From Flavipsychrobacter sp. (GTDB lineage: Bacteria; Bacteroidota; Bacteroidia; Chitinophagales; Chitinophagaceae), in contig JAWKLD010000001.1 in assembly GCA_041392855.1 (NCBI GenBank), positions 1-62,500 of the forward strand: a stretch of 62,500 bases of DNA, given 5' to 3'. Below, piece by piece: positions 54,119 through 61,275 of this stretch. The number at the start of each line of letters is the position of its first letter. Position 1 is the first letter of the stretch. A program made the translations under genes and the position numbers. The notes under the pieces were generated by a model. That model was not told the DNA's origin. It saw only the letters and a program-made list of their open reading frames with translations, and did no database searches.

Positions 54119-54463
54119 CTACAACATGCCTTTGTTGCAGTAGTTCTCGTTCTCAAAGTCTATAATATTGATGGAGATAACAGGCACATCGGGGAAAAGC
54201 TCGTTGAGTGTTCGGGTAATTCTTTTAGAGAGGTCGGCTTTTTGTTCAATGGTTCGCCCGCCCATTATATTCCCAAATACATGAATGAAATCGTTTTCGG
54301 TATTGCCTACATTATAATGCTCGTAAGGGCGCATTCTTACTTTAATATTTCCTTTGGCAAATAGTCCTGTTGCATCGGCAGTGTCGTGTACTCGGCGCAT
54401 CACCTCCTTGGGGTTTTGCAAGGTCAGTACATTTTCAGAACAGTCTATAATAAAATGCGGCAT
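54119..54463 (-). CDS. CHMI/tautomerase-superfamily protein
   Basis: I start at the ATG at 54463 (MPHFIIDCSENVL), with 114 residues, because Pro2, exposed after Met removal, is the catalytic base of this superfamily. The fold resembles 5-carboxymethyl-2-hydroxymuconate isomerase (VHDTADATGLFAKGNIKVRM, FGNIMGGRTIEQKADLSKRI). It would isomerise keto-enol substrates; the true substrate is unknown. It follows ispH by 11 bases. Confidence 0.82.
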   Translation of the reverse strand: MPHFIIDCSENVLTLQNPKEVMRRVHDTADATGLFAKGNIKVRMRPYEHYNVGNTENDFIHVFGNIMGGRTIEQKADLSKRITRTLNELFPDVPVISINIIDFENENYCNKGML

Positions 54464-54474
54464 AGTTGTTTTGT

Positions 54475-55710
54475 TTATTCGTTGGTCATCCACTCCTGCA
54501 TTACGCTTTCCAAACCCTCACTGTTGCCTGTTAGCTCGGCAATGCGTTTTACAACACCCTCTACCAGTGCGTCGGGGCAAGAGGCACCGCTGGTCACCAT
54601 AATGTTGAGCGGGCGTTGGTTGGGTAGGTAGTTGGCCGTTGTTTTTTCTTCGTGTGTGTGCAGGTCAAAATGAGAGATGATATTGTCGTCTATCAAGCAG
54701 CTCTCATTCTTTACAAAATAGGTTGGCATTTTTTCTTCGCATAGTTCTACTAAGTGAGAGGTATTAGAACTATTGTACCCACCAATCACAATAGCCAAGT
54801 CGGCCTCTTGTGCCAGCATACCCATTACAGCACTTTGGTTGTCGTTGGTAGCATAGCAAAGAGTATCGCGTGTTTCCGCAAAATGATTTTTTATTTCATC
54901 GGCAGCCAGTTGGTAGTGCGCTATCATTACCTCTTTCAGGTAGTCGGCTATACCCTGTGTTTCGCTTGCTAGCATGGTGGTTTGGTTCACCACACCTACA
55001 CGTTGTAGGTCTTTGGTTACATCAAATCCACTAGAGTATTGCCCTTCAAAATCAGTATAAAACTGCTCGGCAGGTAGTGCGCCTGTTATATATTTAGCCA
55101 AGTGCTCTGCCTCGCTCATATCCTTCACCACTACGGTTGGTGTATGCTCTTTGCTATGCGAGAAGGTAGCGCGTGTTTCTTCGTGTCTTGGTTTCCCGTG
55201 TACTACAATGGTGTAGCCATCCTTACCTATCTTCTCTGCACGGTTCCATACTTTTTCTACAAAGGGGCAGGTGGTTTCGTAGCGCGATGGCTCAATGCCT
55301 TTTTCTTTCAGTTTGTTCTCCAGCTCTATGGTAGTACCAAAAGCAGGGATGATGACAATGTCTTCACTCGTTAGCTCGTCCCAGTCTATCAGTATACCGC
55401 CTTTTGTATCCATGATGAACTGTACACCCATATCCAAAAGGTCGGCATTCACACCAGGGTTGTGTATCATTTCGCTGAGTAGATATACACGTTTATCTTT
55501 ATTCTCATTCACTGCGCGGAAGGCTATCTCAATAGCGTTTTCCACCCCATAGCAAAATCCGAAATGACGCGCCAAGTACACTGTCACATCGCCCAAGTTT
55601 AAGGCGGTGGGTGCAAAGTCTTTTTTCATTTTGTCTGCTGCTTTACGTTGCTCCTTTATAGCAGTTATCAGCGGACTACGGTATTGTACAGGTACGTCGA
55701 ATGATTTCAT
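54475..55710 (-). CDS. ispH: 4-hydroxy-3-methylbut-2-enyl diphosphate reductase
   Basis: The start is the ATG at 55710 (MKSFDVPVQYRSPLITAI), giving 411 residues; an in-frame TTG at 55722 lies inside the -7 promoter element. The three Fe-S cysteines are in GFCYGVENAIE (Cys53), TTCPFVEKVW and GASCPDALVEGVV. It makes IPP and DMAPP in the last step of the MEP pathway. The chain is longer than the E. coli enzyme (316 residues), with an N-terminal extension and inserts as in other Bacteroidota. Upstream of the tautomerase in one unit. Confidence 0.94.
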   Translation of the reverse strand: MKSFDVPVQYRSPLITAIKEQRKAADKMKKDFAPTALNLGDVTVYLARHFGFCYGVENAIEIAFRAVNENKDKRVYLLSEMIHNPGVNADLLDMGVQFIMDTKGGILIDWDELTSEDIVIIPAFGTTIELENKLKEKGIEPSRYETTCPFVEKVWNRAEKIGKDGYTIVVHGKPRHEETRATFSHSKEHTPTVVVKDMSEAEHLAKYITGALPAEQFYTDFEGQYSSGFDVTKDLQRVGVVNQTTMLASETQGIADYLKEVMIAHYQLAADEIKNHFAETRDTLCYATNDNQSAVMGMLAQEADLAIVIGGYNSSNTSHLVELCEEKMPTYFVKNESCLIDDNIISHFDLHTHEEKTTANYLPNQRPLNIMVTSGASCPDALVEGVVKRIAELTGNSEGLESVMQEWMTNE

Positions 55711-55719
55711 AATCGTGGG

Positions 55720-55727
55720 CAAAGTTA
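55720..55727 (-). promoter_or_regulatory. Promoter -7 element (TAACTTTG) of ispH, near-leaderless
   Basis: Exact TAnnTTTG match on the minus strand, ending 9 bases before the ATG at 55710. The transcript would begin about 2-3 bases before the start codon. It excludes the upstream TTG at 55722 as a start from this promoter. Confidence 0.6.
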
Positions 55728-55839
55728 CGCAATAAGGCGCAGCTTATAATAGAGATACTTAATGCTTTTATAAATATTAGGAACTGTTTAAGGAAGCTAT
55801 TGTATTAATCAATAAATTCGAAGAGCTATACTGACTAGT

Positions 55840-56919
55840 ATGAAACGAAAATTATTGGTCTTAATCCCTCTGGTACTGCTGATAGCCATTATACAGCAGG
55901 TGCTACCGCATGCGCCAAAGTGGGTAGATTGGTATAGCCGTTTTCTGTTTGCTCCTTATCAGTCTGTACGGAATGCGCTCTTTGGTTTAGTGCCCATCAG
56001 TATGGGGGATATATTGTATAGTATCTTGAGTGTTTTGATAATATATACACTTGTTCGCTGGGTAGTTTATCTTATCAAGTTCAAAACACATAAGCAGCGC
56101 TTAGGAGCTTCCATGCTCAATACTGTGATCGTGCTTTGTGTGGTGTATATACTATTTTTTATAGGTTGGGGCGGCAACTACTTCAAACCATCGCTAGCTG
56201 AACATTGGCAGATGGATAAAAGCAAATGGAGTTATGATACTACACTAGAGCTGTACGATAGATATTTGGTCAGTAAGCTGAACGACTATGCGATGCACTA
56301 CCAGCCCTTAGCTTTTAAGGAAGTAAAAAAACGAACCCAAAAATATTATGATGAACACACCGACTGTAAAACCAAACTGCACGGACTGAATATTAAACCA
56401 TCGCTCTTCAACTTTGCCATGCAGTATATGGGTATACAGGGGTATTATAATCCACTTACAGGTGAAGCACAGGTGAATCGGTTTTTACCCAAATTTATGT
56501 TGCCATTTGTAGTCAGCCATGAGTTGGCACACCAATCGGGTATAGCAGCAGAAGATGATGCGAATTTGTTGGCATTTGTATTGGGAACAAAAACTGAGGA
56601 TACTACGTTTCTGTATTCAGCTTACTTCAATATATGGTTGTATACACATTACAAAATGTACATTGTAGATAGTGCAAAAGCCAATAGTATCAAACACGAT
56701 TTAAATGGACTTACATTAGCACACATTGATACCTTGAGAGATATACGCAAACGTTATAAAACAGATTTAAGTGCGTACAGCTCAGCAGCATACGATAAGT
56801 ATTTGAAAATGTTACAACAGAAAGAAGGTTTGGGCTCTTACAAAAAAGCAACTGTGACCACTTGGGCTTGGGAGCAAGCTAGTGATACACTCAAGCAAAA
56901 ACTAATTGCTATTCCTTAG
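55840..56919 (+). CDS. DUF3810 membrane protein with a metalloprotease-like motif
   Basis: 359 residues. Three hydrophobic helices fall in the first 115 residues (LVLIPLVLLIAIIQQVL, MGDILYSILSVLIIYTLV, MLNTVIVLCVVYILFFIGWGG). The soluble C-terminal part has SHELAHQSGIAAEDDANLLAF, a zinc HExxH-like sequence (HELAH with a downstream Glu), as in zincin metallopeptidases. DUF3810 proteins are uncharacterised. It is convergent with the mutase gene, overlapping it by 4 bases. Confidence 0.82.
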   Translation: MKRKLLVLIPLVLLIAIIQQVLPHAPKWVDWYSRFLFAPYQSVRNALFGLVPISMGDILYSILSVLIIYTLVRWVVYLIKFKTHKQRLGASMLNTVIVLCVVYILFFIGWGGNYFKPSLAEHWQMDKSKWSYDTTLELYDRYLVSKLNDYAMHYQPLAFKEVKKRTQKYYDEHTDCKTKLHGLNIKPSLFNFAMQYMGIQGYYNPLTGEAQVNRFLPKFMLPFVVSHELAHQSGIAAEDDANLLAFVLGTKTEDTTFLYSAYFNIWLYTHYKMYIVDSAKANSIKHDLNGLTLAHIDTLRDIRKRYKTDLSAYSSAAYDKYLKMLQQKEGLGSYKKATVTTWAWEQASDTLKQKLIAIP

Positions 56920-58469
56920 CCTCTAAACTCACCCCACTCTTCGCGAAGCACATTAGCTATTTCGCCAAGCGTACACAAATTTTCTACCGCATCTATTACA
57001 GCAGGCATTAAATTGTCTGTACCCTTAGCGCAAGCACGTACTGCTTCTAGAGATGCTTTTGCTTTCTCACTGTCGCGTTTTTCGCGGAGTGCTTTTAGCT
57101 TCTCCGATTGTACTTGACGAATAGAATCATCTATTTTGAAAACAGGCGTGTCTTTCACCTCGTCCGTTACATATTTGTTGACACCCATTATTGGTTTAGC
57201 ACCACTTTCTATGTCCTTTGTGTATTGGTAAGAAGAGCGAGCAATTTCTTCCTGAATGAAACCTTGCTCAATAGCTTTTACAGCACCGCCCATTACATCA
57301 ATTTTGTCAATAAGTTTCCACGCTTCCGCTTCTACTTGGTCGGTGAGGTTTTCTACAAAATAAGAACCCGCAAGTGGATCAACAGTATCTGTTACACCAC
57401 TTTCATAACCAATTACCTGTTGGGTACGCAATGCTATTGTAGCAGCTTCCTCAGTAGGTAAGGATAATGCCTCATCGTAACCGTTGGTATGTAATGACTG
57501 TGTGCCACCTAGTACCGCACTTAGTGCTTGTAGTGATACACGAATAATGTTGTTCTTAGGTTGCTGCGCTGTAAGTGTGCTACCACCAGTTTGTGTATGG
57601 AAGCGGAGCATCTGCGCTTTAGGGTCAGTCGCGCCTAAGTCAGAAGTTATCTTAGCCCACATACGGCGCGCTGCACGGAACTTAGCTACTTCTTCAAACA
57701 AGTTGTTATGTGCATTGAAGAAGAAGGATAAACGTTTTGCAAATACGTTTATGTCTAGTCCTTTTTCTATAGCTGCTTTAAGGTAGGCCTTACCATTAGC
57801 TAGTGTAAATGCTAACTCTTGTACTGCTGTAGAGCCAGCTTCACGAATATGATAGCCTGAAATAGAAATGGTATTCCATTTAGGTACTTCTTTACTACAG
57901 TATTCAAATATATCGGTGATGACACGCATAGATGGTGCAGGTGGGTAGATGTATGTACCACGCGCTGCATATTCTTTAAGTATGTCATTCTGTATCGTTC
58001 CTGATATTTTCTTGATATCTGCACCTTGTTTTTTAGCCAGGGCAATATATAGTGCCAAAAGAATAAAACCTGATGCATTGATGGTCATGGAAGTAGAAAT
58101 ATCTTCCAGCTTAATGCCTTTGAAGAGTATCTCCATATCTTCCAATGAGTCGATAGCCACACCTACTTTACCCACTTCGCCTTCTGCCATTTCATCATCA
58201 GAGTCGTAACCTATTTGTGTTGGCAAGTCGAATGCTACTGACAAGCCCATCACCCCTTGGCTCAATAGATAATGATAACGTTTGTTAGACTCCTCGGCAG
58301 TACTAAAGCCCGCATACTGACGCATGGTCCACAAGCGGCTACGATACATAGAGGCATGTACGCCACGTGTATAGGGAAACTCACCGGGTAGCTCATTCAT
58401 ATTGGATGGCTCGGTGTATACTTCTTTTATTTCTATGCCAGAGTCGGTCTTAAATACTTTATCACTCAC
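56916..58469 (-). CDS. Acyl-CoA mutase large subunit (split methylmalonyl-CoA mutase type)
   Basis: 517 residues, GTG start. The substrate-binding TIM barrel is intact: SRLWTMRQYAGFSTAEESN, LSVAFDLPTQIGYDSDDEMAEGEVGKVGVAID and TGGSTLTAQQPKNNIIR. The protein ends where the B12-binding domain would start, so cobalamin must be carried by a separate small subunit not seen here. The motifs resemble the archaeal-type split methylmalonyl-CoA mutase, but isobutyryl- or ethylmalonyl-type specificity cannot be excluded. A gene for a 180-residue membrane protein lies 27 bases upstream. Confidence 0.88.
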   Translation of the reverse strand: MSDKVFKTDSGIEIKEVYTEPSNMNELPGEFPYTRGVHASMYRSRLWTMRQYAGFSTAEESNKRYHYLLSQGVMGLSVAFDLPTQIGYDSDDEMAEGEVGKVGVAIDSLEDMEILFKGIKLEDISTSMTINASGFILLALYIALAKKQGADIKKISGTIQNDILKEYAARGTYIYPPAPSMRVITDIFEYCSKEVPKWNTISISGYHIREAGSTAVQELAFTLANGKAYLKAAIEKGLDINVFAKRLSFFFNAHNNLFEEVAKFRAARRMWAKITSDLGATDPKAQMLRFHTQTGGSTLTAQQPKNNIIRVSLQALSAVLGGTQSLHTNGYDEALSLPTEEAATIALRTQQVIGYESGVTDTVDPLAGSYFVENLTDQVEAEAWKLIDKIDVMGGAVKAIEQGFIQEEIARSSYQYTKDIESGAKPIMGVNKYVTDEVKDTPVFKIDDSIRQVQSEKLKALREKRDSEKAKASLEAVRACAKGTDNLMPAVIDAVENLCTLGEIANVLREEWGEFRG

Positions 58470-58496
58470 GTCTTACTACTTTTTATAAAATTAGAA

Positions 58497-59039
58497 TTAG
58501 GCTTGTGGTCCGTGTGTTAATACACGCTTCGCTTCTTCGTTAATGATCTGTAGCGCTACTTCTGTAGGTAGAGCTTGCTCATCGGTAAGGATAGCGTCAA
58601 CAATACGTTGATGAAATTCTTTAGCAGGTGCCTCTGGGTTCAGTTGTTTCGCTATTGTGGTAATCATGGCAATTTCTTGCTCCTTCACGCCGCGTACCGT
58701 ATCCCATACTTTGTTCGATACATATATCTGTTGCGACAGGTTATGGTCAAACTCTTCTTTGATATGGTGTACCATCACATGTTGCAATACTGCCACGTTC
58801 ATGTCTGCTTGGTAAATACGAGGTATCAGGGCGCGCGGGTTGATGCGCTCTACATATAATGCCAAACGCTCGTAAGCTTGTAGGCGCAACGGTATGGTAG
58901 TGCCTTGAGTTTCTTTAAAAAGCTCTATTTGCTTACGTGTCACCTGCGAGTCTAAGAATTTACTGATCACTATATAAGTGGCAATGAGCATAATAATAGA
59001 AGGGATGGTATACTTCAATATTTCTAAAACGGTCTCCAT
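58497..59039 (-). CDS. Conserved hypothetical protein, membrane-anchored helical
   Basis: 180 residues. One N-terminal helix (ILKYTIPSIIMLIATYIVISKF) anchors a cytoplasmic helical domain (LRLQAYERLALYVERINPRALIPRIY, VHHIKEEFDHNLSQQIYVS). Similar proteins are widespread in Bacteroidota next to the acyl-CoA mutase gene but have no known function. It lies 27 bases upstream of the mutase on the same strand, so the two are likely cotranscribed. Confidence 0.75.
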   Translation of the reverse strand: METVLEILKYTIPSIIMLIATYIVISKFLDSQVTRKQIELFKETQGTTIPLRLQAYERLALYVERINPRALIPRIYQADMNVAVLQHVMVHHIKEEFDHNLSQQIYVSNKVWDTVRGVKEQEIAMITTIAKQLNPEAPAKEFHQRIVDAILTDEQALPTEVALQIINEEAKRVLTHGPQA

Positions 59040-59154
59040 AAGTATTGCTATATCAATTTATCAACCCGCAAAATAAATAGATTTTGTTGGGGTATGGCAA
59101 TTTTGCTTGTTAATCTTACTCTATAATGGTCAAATAGGCTATTTTTAAGCTATT

Positions 59155-59955
59155 ATGAATGCAGAAGAGAATTATATTGAGATAAACAGAAAGCTGTGGA
59201 ATGAAAAGACGGAACACCATGTGAAGTCTGATTTTTACGATATGGAAGGTTTTTTGGTGGGCAATACTTCGTTGAAAACGCCTGAACTGGAGTTGTTAGG
59301 GGATGTAAAGGGAAAGAACATTGTACATCTGCAATGTCATTTTGGGCAAGATACTTTGTCGCTAGCAAGAATGGGTGCAAAGATGACAGGGGTAGACCTA
59401 TCGGATGCCTCTATTGATTATGCTAATGAGCTAACGGAGAAAATGGGCTTGGAAGCCAAATTCATTGCTTCGGATATATATGATGTGCCTGAAGTGCTGG
59501 AGGAACAGTTTGATGTAGTGTTTAATACCTACGGCGTGTTGGGTTGGCACCCTGATGCTGAACGTTGGGCAAAAGTAGTTGCTGGTTTGTTAAAGCAAGG
59601 TGGTGAAATGATAATCGTTGATTTTCACCCGATGGTATGGATGTTTGACAATGAGTTTACCAAGTTCCAATATTCTTATTTTAATACAGGACCAATAGTA
59701 GAAACACTAGAAGGTACCTATGCCGAGCGAGCGGCAGATATACAAATGAAAGAAGTAGGGTGGAATCATACCCTGTCAGACATCATACAATCACTGATAG
59801 ATGCTGGGTTGACAATAGAAGTATTTAAAGAATACGACTGGGCGGCATACGACTGCTTTAAAAACACCGTAAAAATTGCCGAAGGCAAATGGCAGATAAA
59901 AGGAATGGAAGGTATCATCCCTATGATGTATGCGATAAAGGCGGTGAAGGGGTAG
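59155..59955 (+). CDS. Class I SAM-dependent methyltransferase
   Basis: 266 residues. Motif I is NIVHLQCHFGQDTLSLARMG, then GVDLSDASIDYANELTEKMG and the post-motif FIASDIYDVPE. The C-terminal substrate region contains DFHPMVWMFDNEF and EVFKEYDWAAYDCFKN. Substrate unknown. It is a single gene, convergent with an unknown gene through a shared hairpin. Confidence 0.87.
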   Translation: MNAEENYIEINRKLWNEKTEHHVKSDFYDMEGFLVGNTSLKTPELELLGDVKGKNIVHLQCHFGQDTLSLARMGAKMTGVDLSDASIDYANELTEKMGLEAKFIASDIYDVPEVLEEQFDVVFNTYGVLGWHPDAERWAKVVAGLLKQGGEMIIVDFHPMVWMFDNEFTKFQYSYFNTGPIVETLEGTYAERAADIQMKEVGWNHTLSDIIQSLIDAGLTIEVFKEYDWAAYDCFKNTVKIAEGKWQIKGMEGIIPMMYAIKAVKG

Positions 59956-59980
59956 AAATATTGCTATTAATGATGTAGTG

Positions 59981-60015
59981 AAAATGTGTTATTATAGTTA
60001 GACGTTCACATTTTT
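59981..60015. terminator. Inverted repeat between convergent genes
   Basis: AAAATGTG (59981-59988) and CACATTTT (60007-60014) form an 8-bp stem with an 18-base loop, flanked by T-runs. It may end transcription of both the methyltransferase and the convergent unknown gene, whose stop lies inside the right arm. Confidence 0.5.
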
Positions 60016-60709
60016 AAAGTTGGAGTTCATAAACAGCCCATGGCATCCATAAAATATGTTCCTTTGTATAGTATGGATCTAACATATAATCATTAGCTTT
60101 TTGGGCATCGGTATAACTGTTTATTAGCCCATTCTCATTAAGTGTAATATATAATTTGGTTGTAAATTCAGTTTCGAGGCTATTGCAAATGAAAGAGTGA
60201 AAACTTCCTAATTCAAATCCTAAGATATCAAACCCCTTAAAGTTGTCATTATTCTCTACCATATTCCCTTTTTGTAAGCAATGATGAACGCCGGTATTAG
60301 CTTCTTCAGTTTTTGCTTGTTGTAAAAAACGGTTTCTATATTCAGCGCTTGTTGCTATCATTAACAGCTTAATGTTTTCAATATTGGTAAGATGCTTTTT
60401 TGCAAAACTTATAGAAGCTTCTCTGTCGGTAAACATTTCTACCCATCCAACTTTCTTGTCATTAAATAGGTTATCTGTTTCTTCTTGCAATAGTTGAAAT
60501 TCTTCTTTTGTAAGACTGAGTTTTTGTTTATACGCTAGCCTATCCTCGTCCGAACAAGAACTCCATGATAGAGCAGAAAGATTCGGATGAATGTTGCATA
60601 TACAGTTGCTAACACTCCAGATTTTATTTGGAAGAACAGAGCTGTTCATATAGTCATGAAGCGATGTGCCTTCAACTAGATAATATCCCCCAATGTAAAA
60701 TTCTTCCAT
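60014..60709 (-). CDS. Hypothetical protein (unknown family)
   Basis: 231 residues, cytosolic in character, with several Cys (CICNIHPNLSALSWSSCSDEDR) and acidic helices. No recognised domain. It lies 21 bases downstream of the gene for a 168-residue membrane protein on the same strand, and both have lower G+C than the surrounding core genes. The pairing suggests an accessory two-gene unit, perhaps an immunity-type or regulatory pair, but nothing proves this. Confidence 0.65.
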   Translation of the reverse strand: MEEFYIGGYYLVEGTSLHDYMNSSVLPNKIWSVSNCICNIHPNLSALSWSSCSDEDRLAYKQKLSLTKEEFQLLQEETDNLFNDKKVGWVEMFTDREASISFAKKHLTNIENIKLLMIATSAEYRNRFLQQAKTEEANTGVHHCLQKGNMVENNDNFKGFDILGFELGSFHSFICNSLETEFTTKLYITLNENGLINSYTDAQKANDYMLDPYYTKEHILWMPWAVYELQL

Positions 60710-60730
60710 AGTTTTGGTTTGAAAATATTG

Positions 60731-61237
60731 CTACTTAATTAAATCACTATCATCATATCTTAAATATGGATAGAAGCGAGTTCGTACTGTTACTGGCATT
60801 AAGGTGTCAAATATTAGATAGTCTGTCATTAAACAAGAAAAGTAGAACACCTTATTGTCTTTAAATTTTATCCGAACGTACCAATAATCAGAATGTCGGA
60901 TTAGTCTAATACTTGTACGGGACAGAATATTACGTTCTATGAATTTAATCTCTTCTAATCTGTATTCATGTGAGCTCCCATCTTTTTGAATGGTAATCAA
61001 CGACTTGTTTTTGTCTATTGTTAATATGCAGTTTAGGTTCTCTCTATAGTAAGTGTAATGTATATACGTAATTATAATGAAGGGTAATGTTATTGGTAAA
61101 AGGATTAATAAGAAGAGTAGATTATTAACAGCTATAGTTAGCGCAACTATGATTGTTGATAATACTAATTGTATTATAACAGCTTCTTTAAATGCTGCAG
61201 GTTGCCATAGATTATTAAGTTTATAGGTCTTGATCAA
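60731..61237 (-). CDS. Hypothetical membrane protein with PH-like domain
   Basis: 168 residues, TTG start. Two adjacent hydrophobic helices (about 18-60: AVIIQLVLSTIIVALTIAV, LLFLLILLPITLPFIIITYI) are followed by a beta-rich cytosolic part (LTIDKNKSLITIQKDGSSHE, EIKFIERNI, WYVRIKFKDNKVFYFSC) resembling the bacterial PH-like arrangement. No function known. Upstream partner of the 231-residue unknown. Confidence 0.65.
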   Translation of the reverse strand: MIKTYKLNNLWQPAAFKEAVIIQLVLSTIIVALTIAVNNLLFLLILLPITLPFIIITYIHYTYYRENLNCILTIDKNKSLITIQKDGSSHEYRLEEIKFIERNILSRTSIRLIRHSDYWYVRIKFKDNKVFYFSCLMTDYLIFDTLMPVTVRTRFYPYLRYDDSDLIK

Positions 61238-61275
61238 TTAGTGTATTTTAGAAGTCTTAAATATACATCCAAAAT

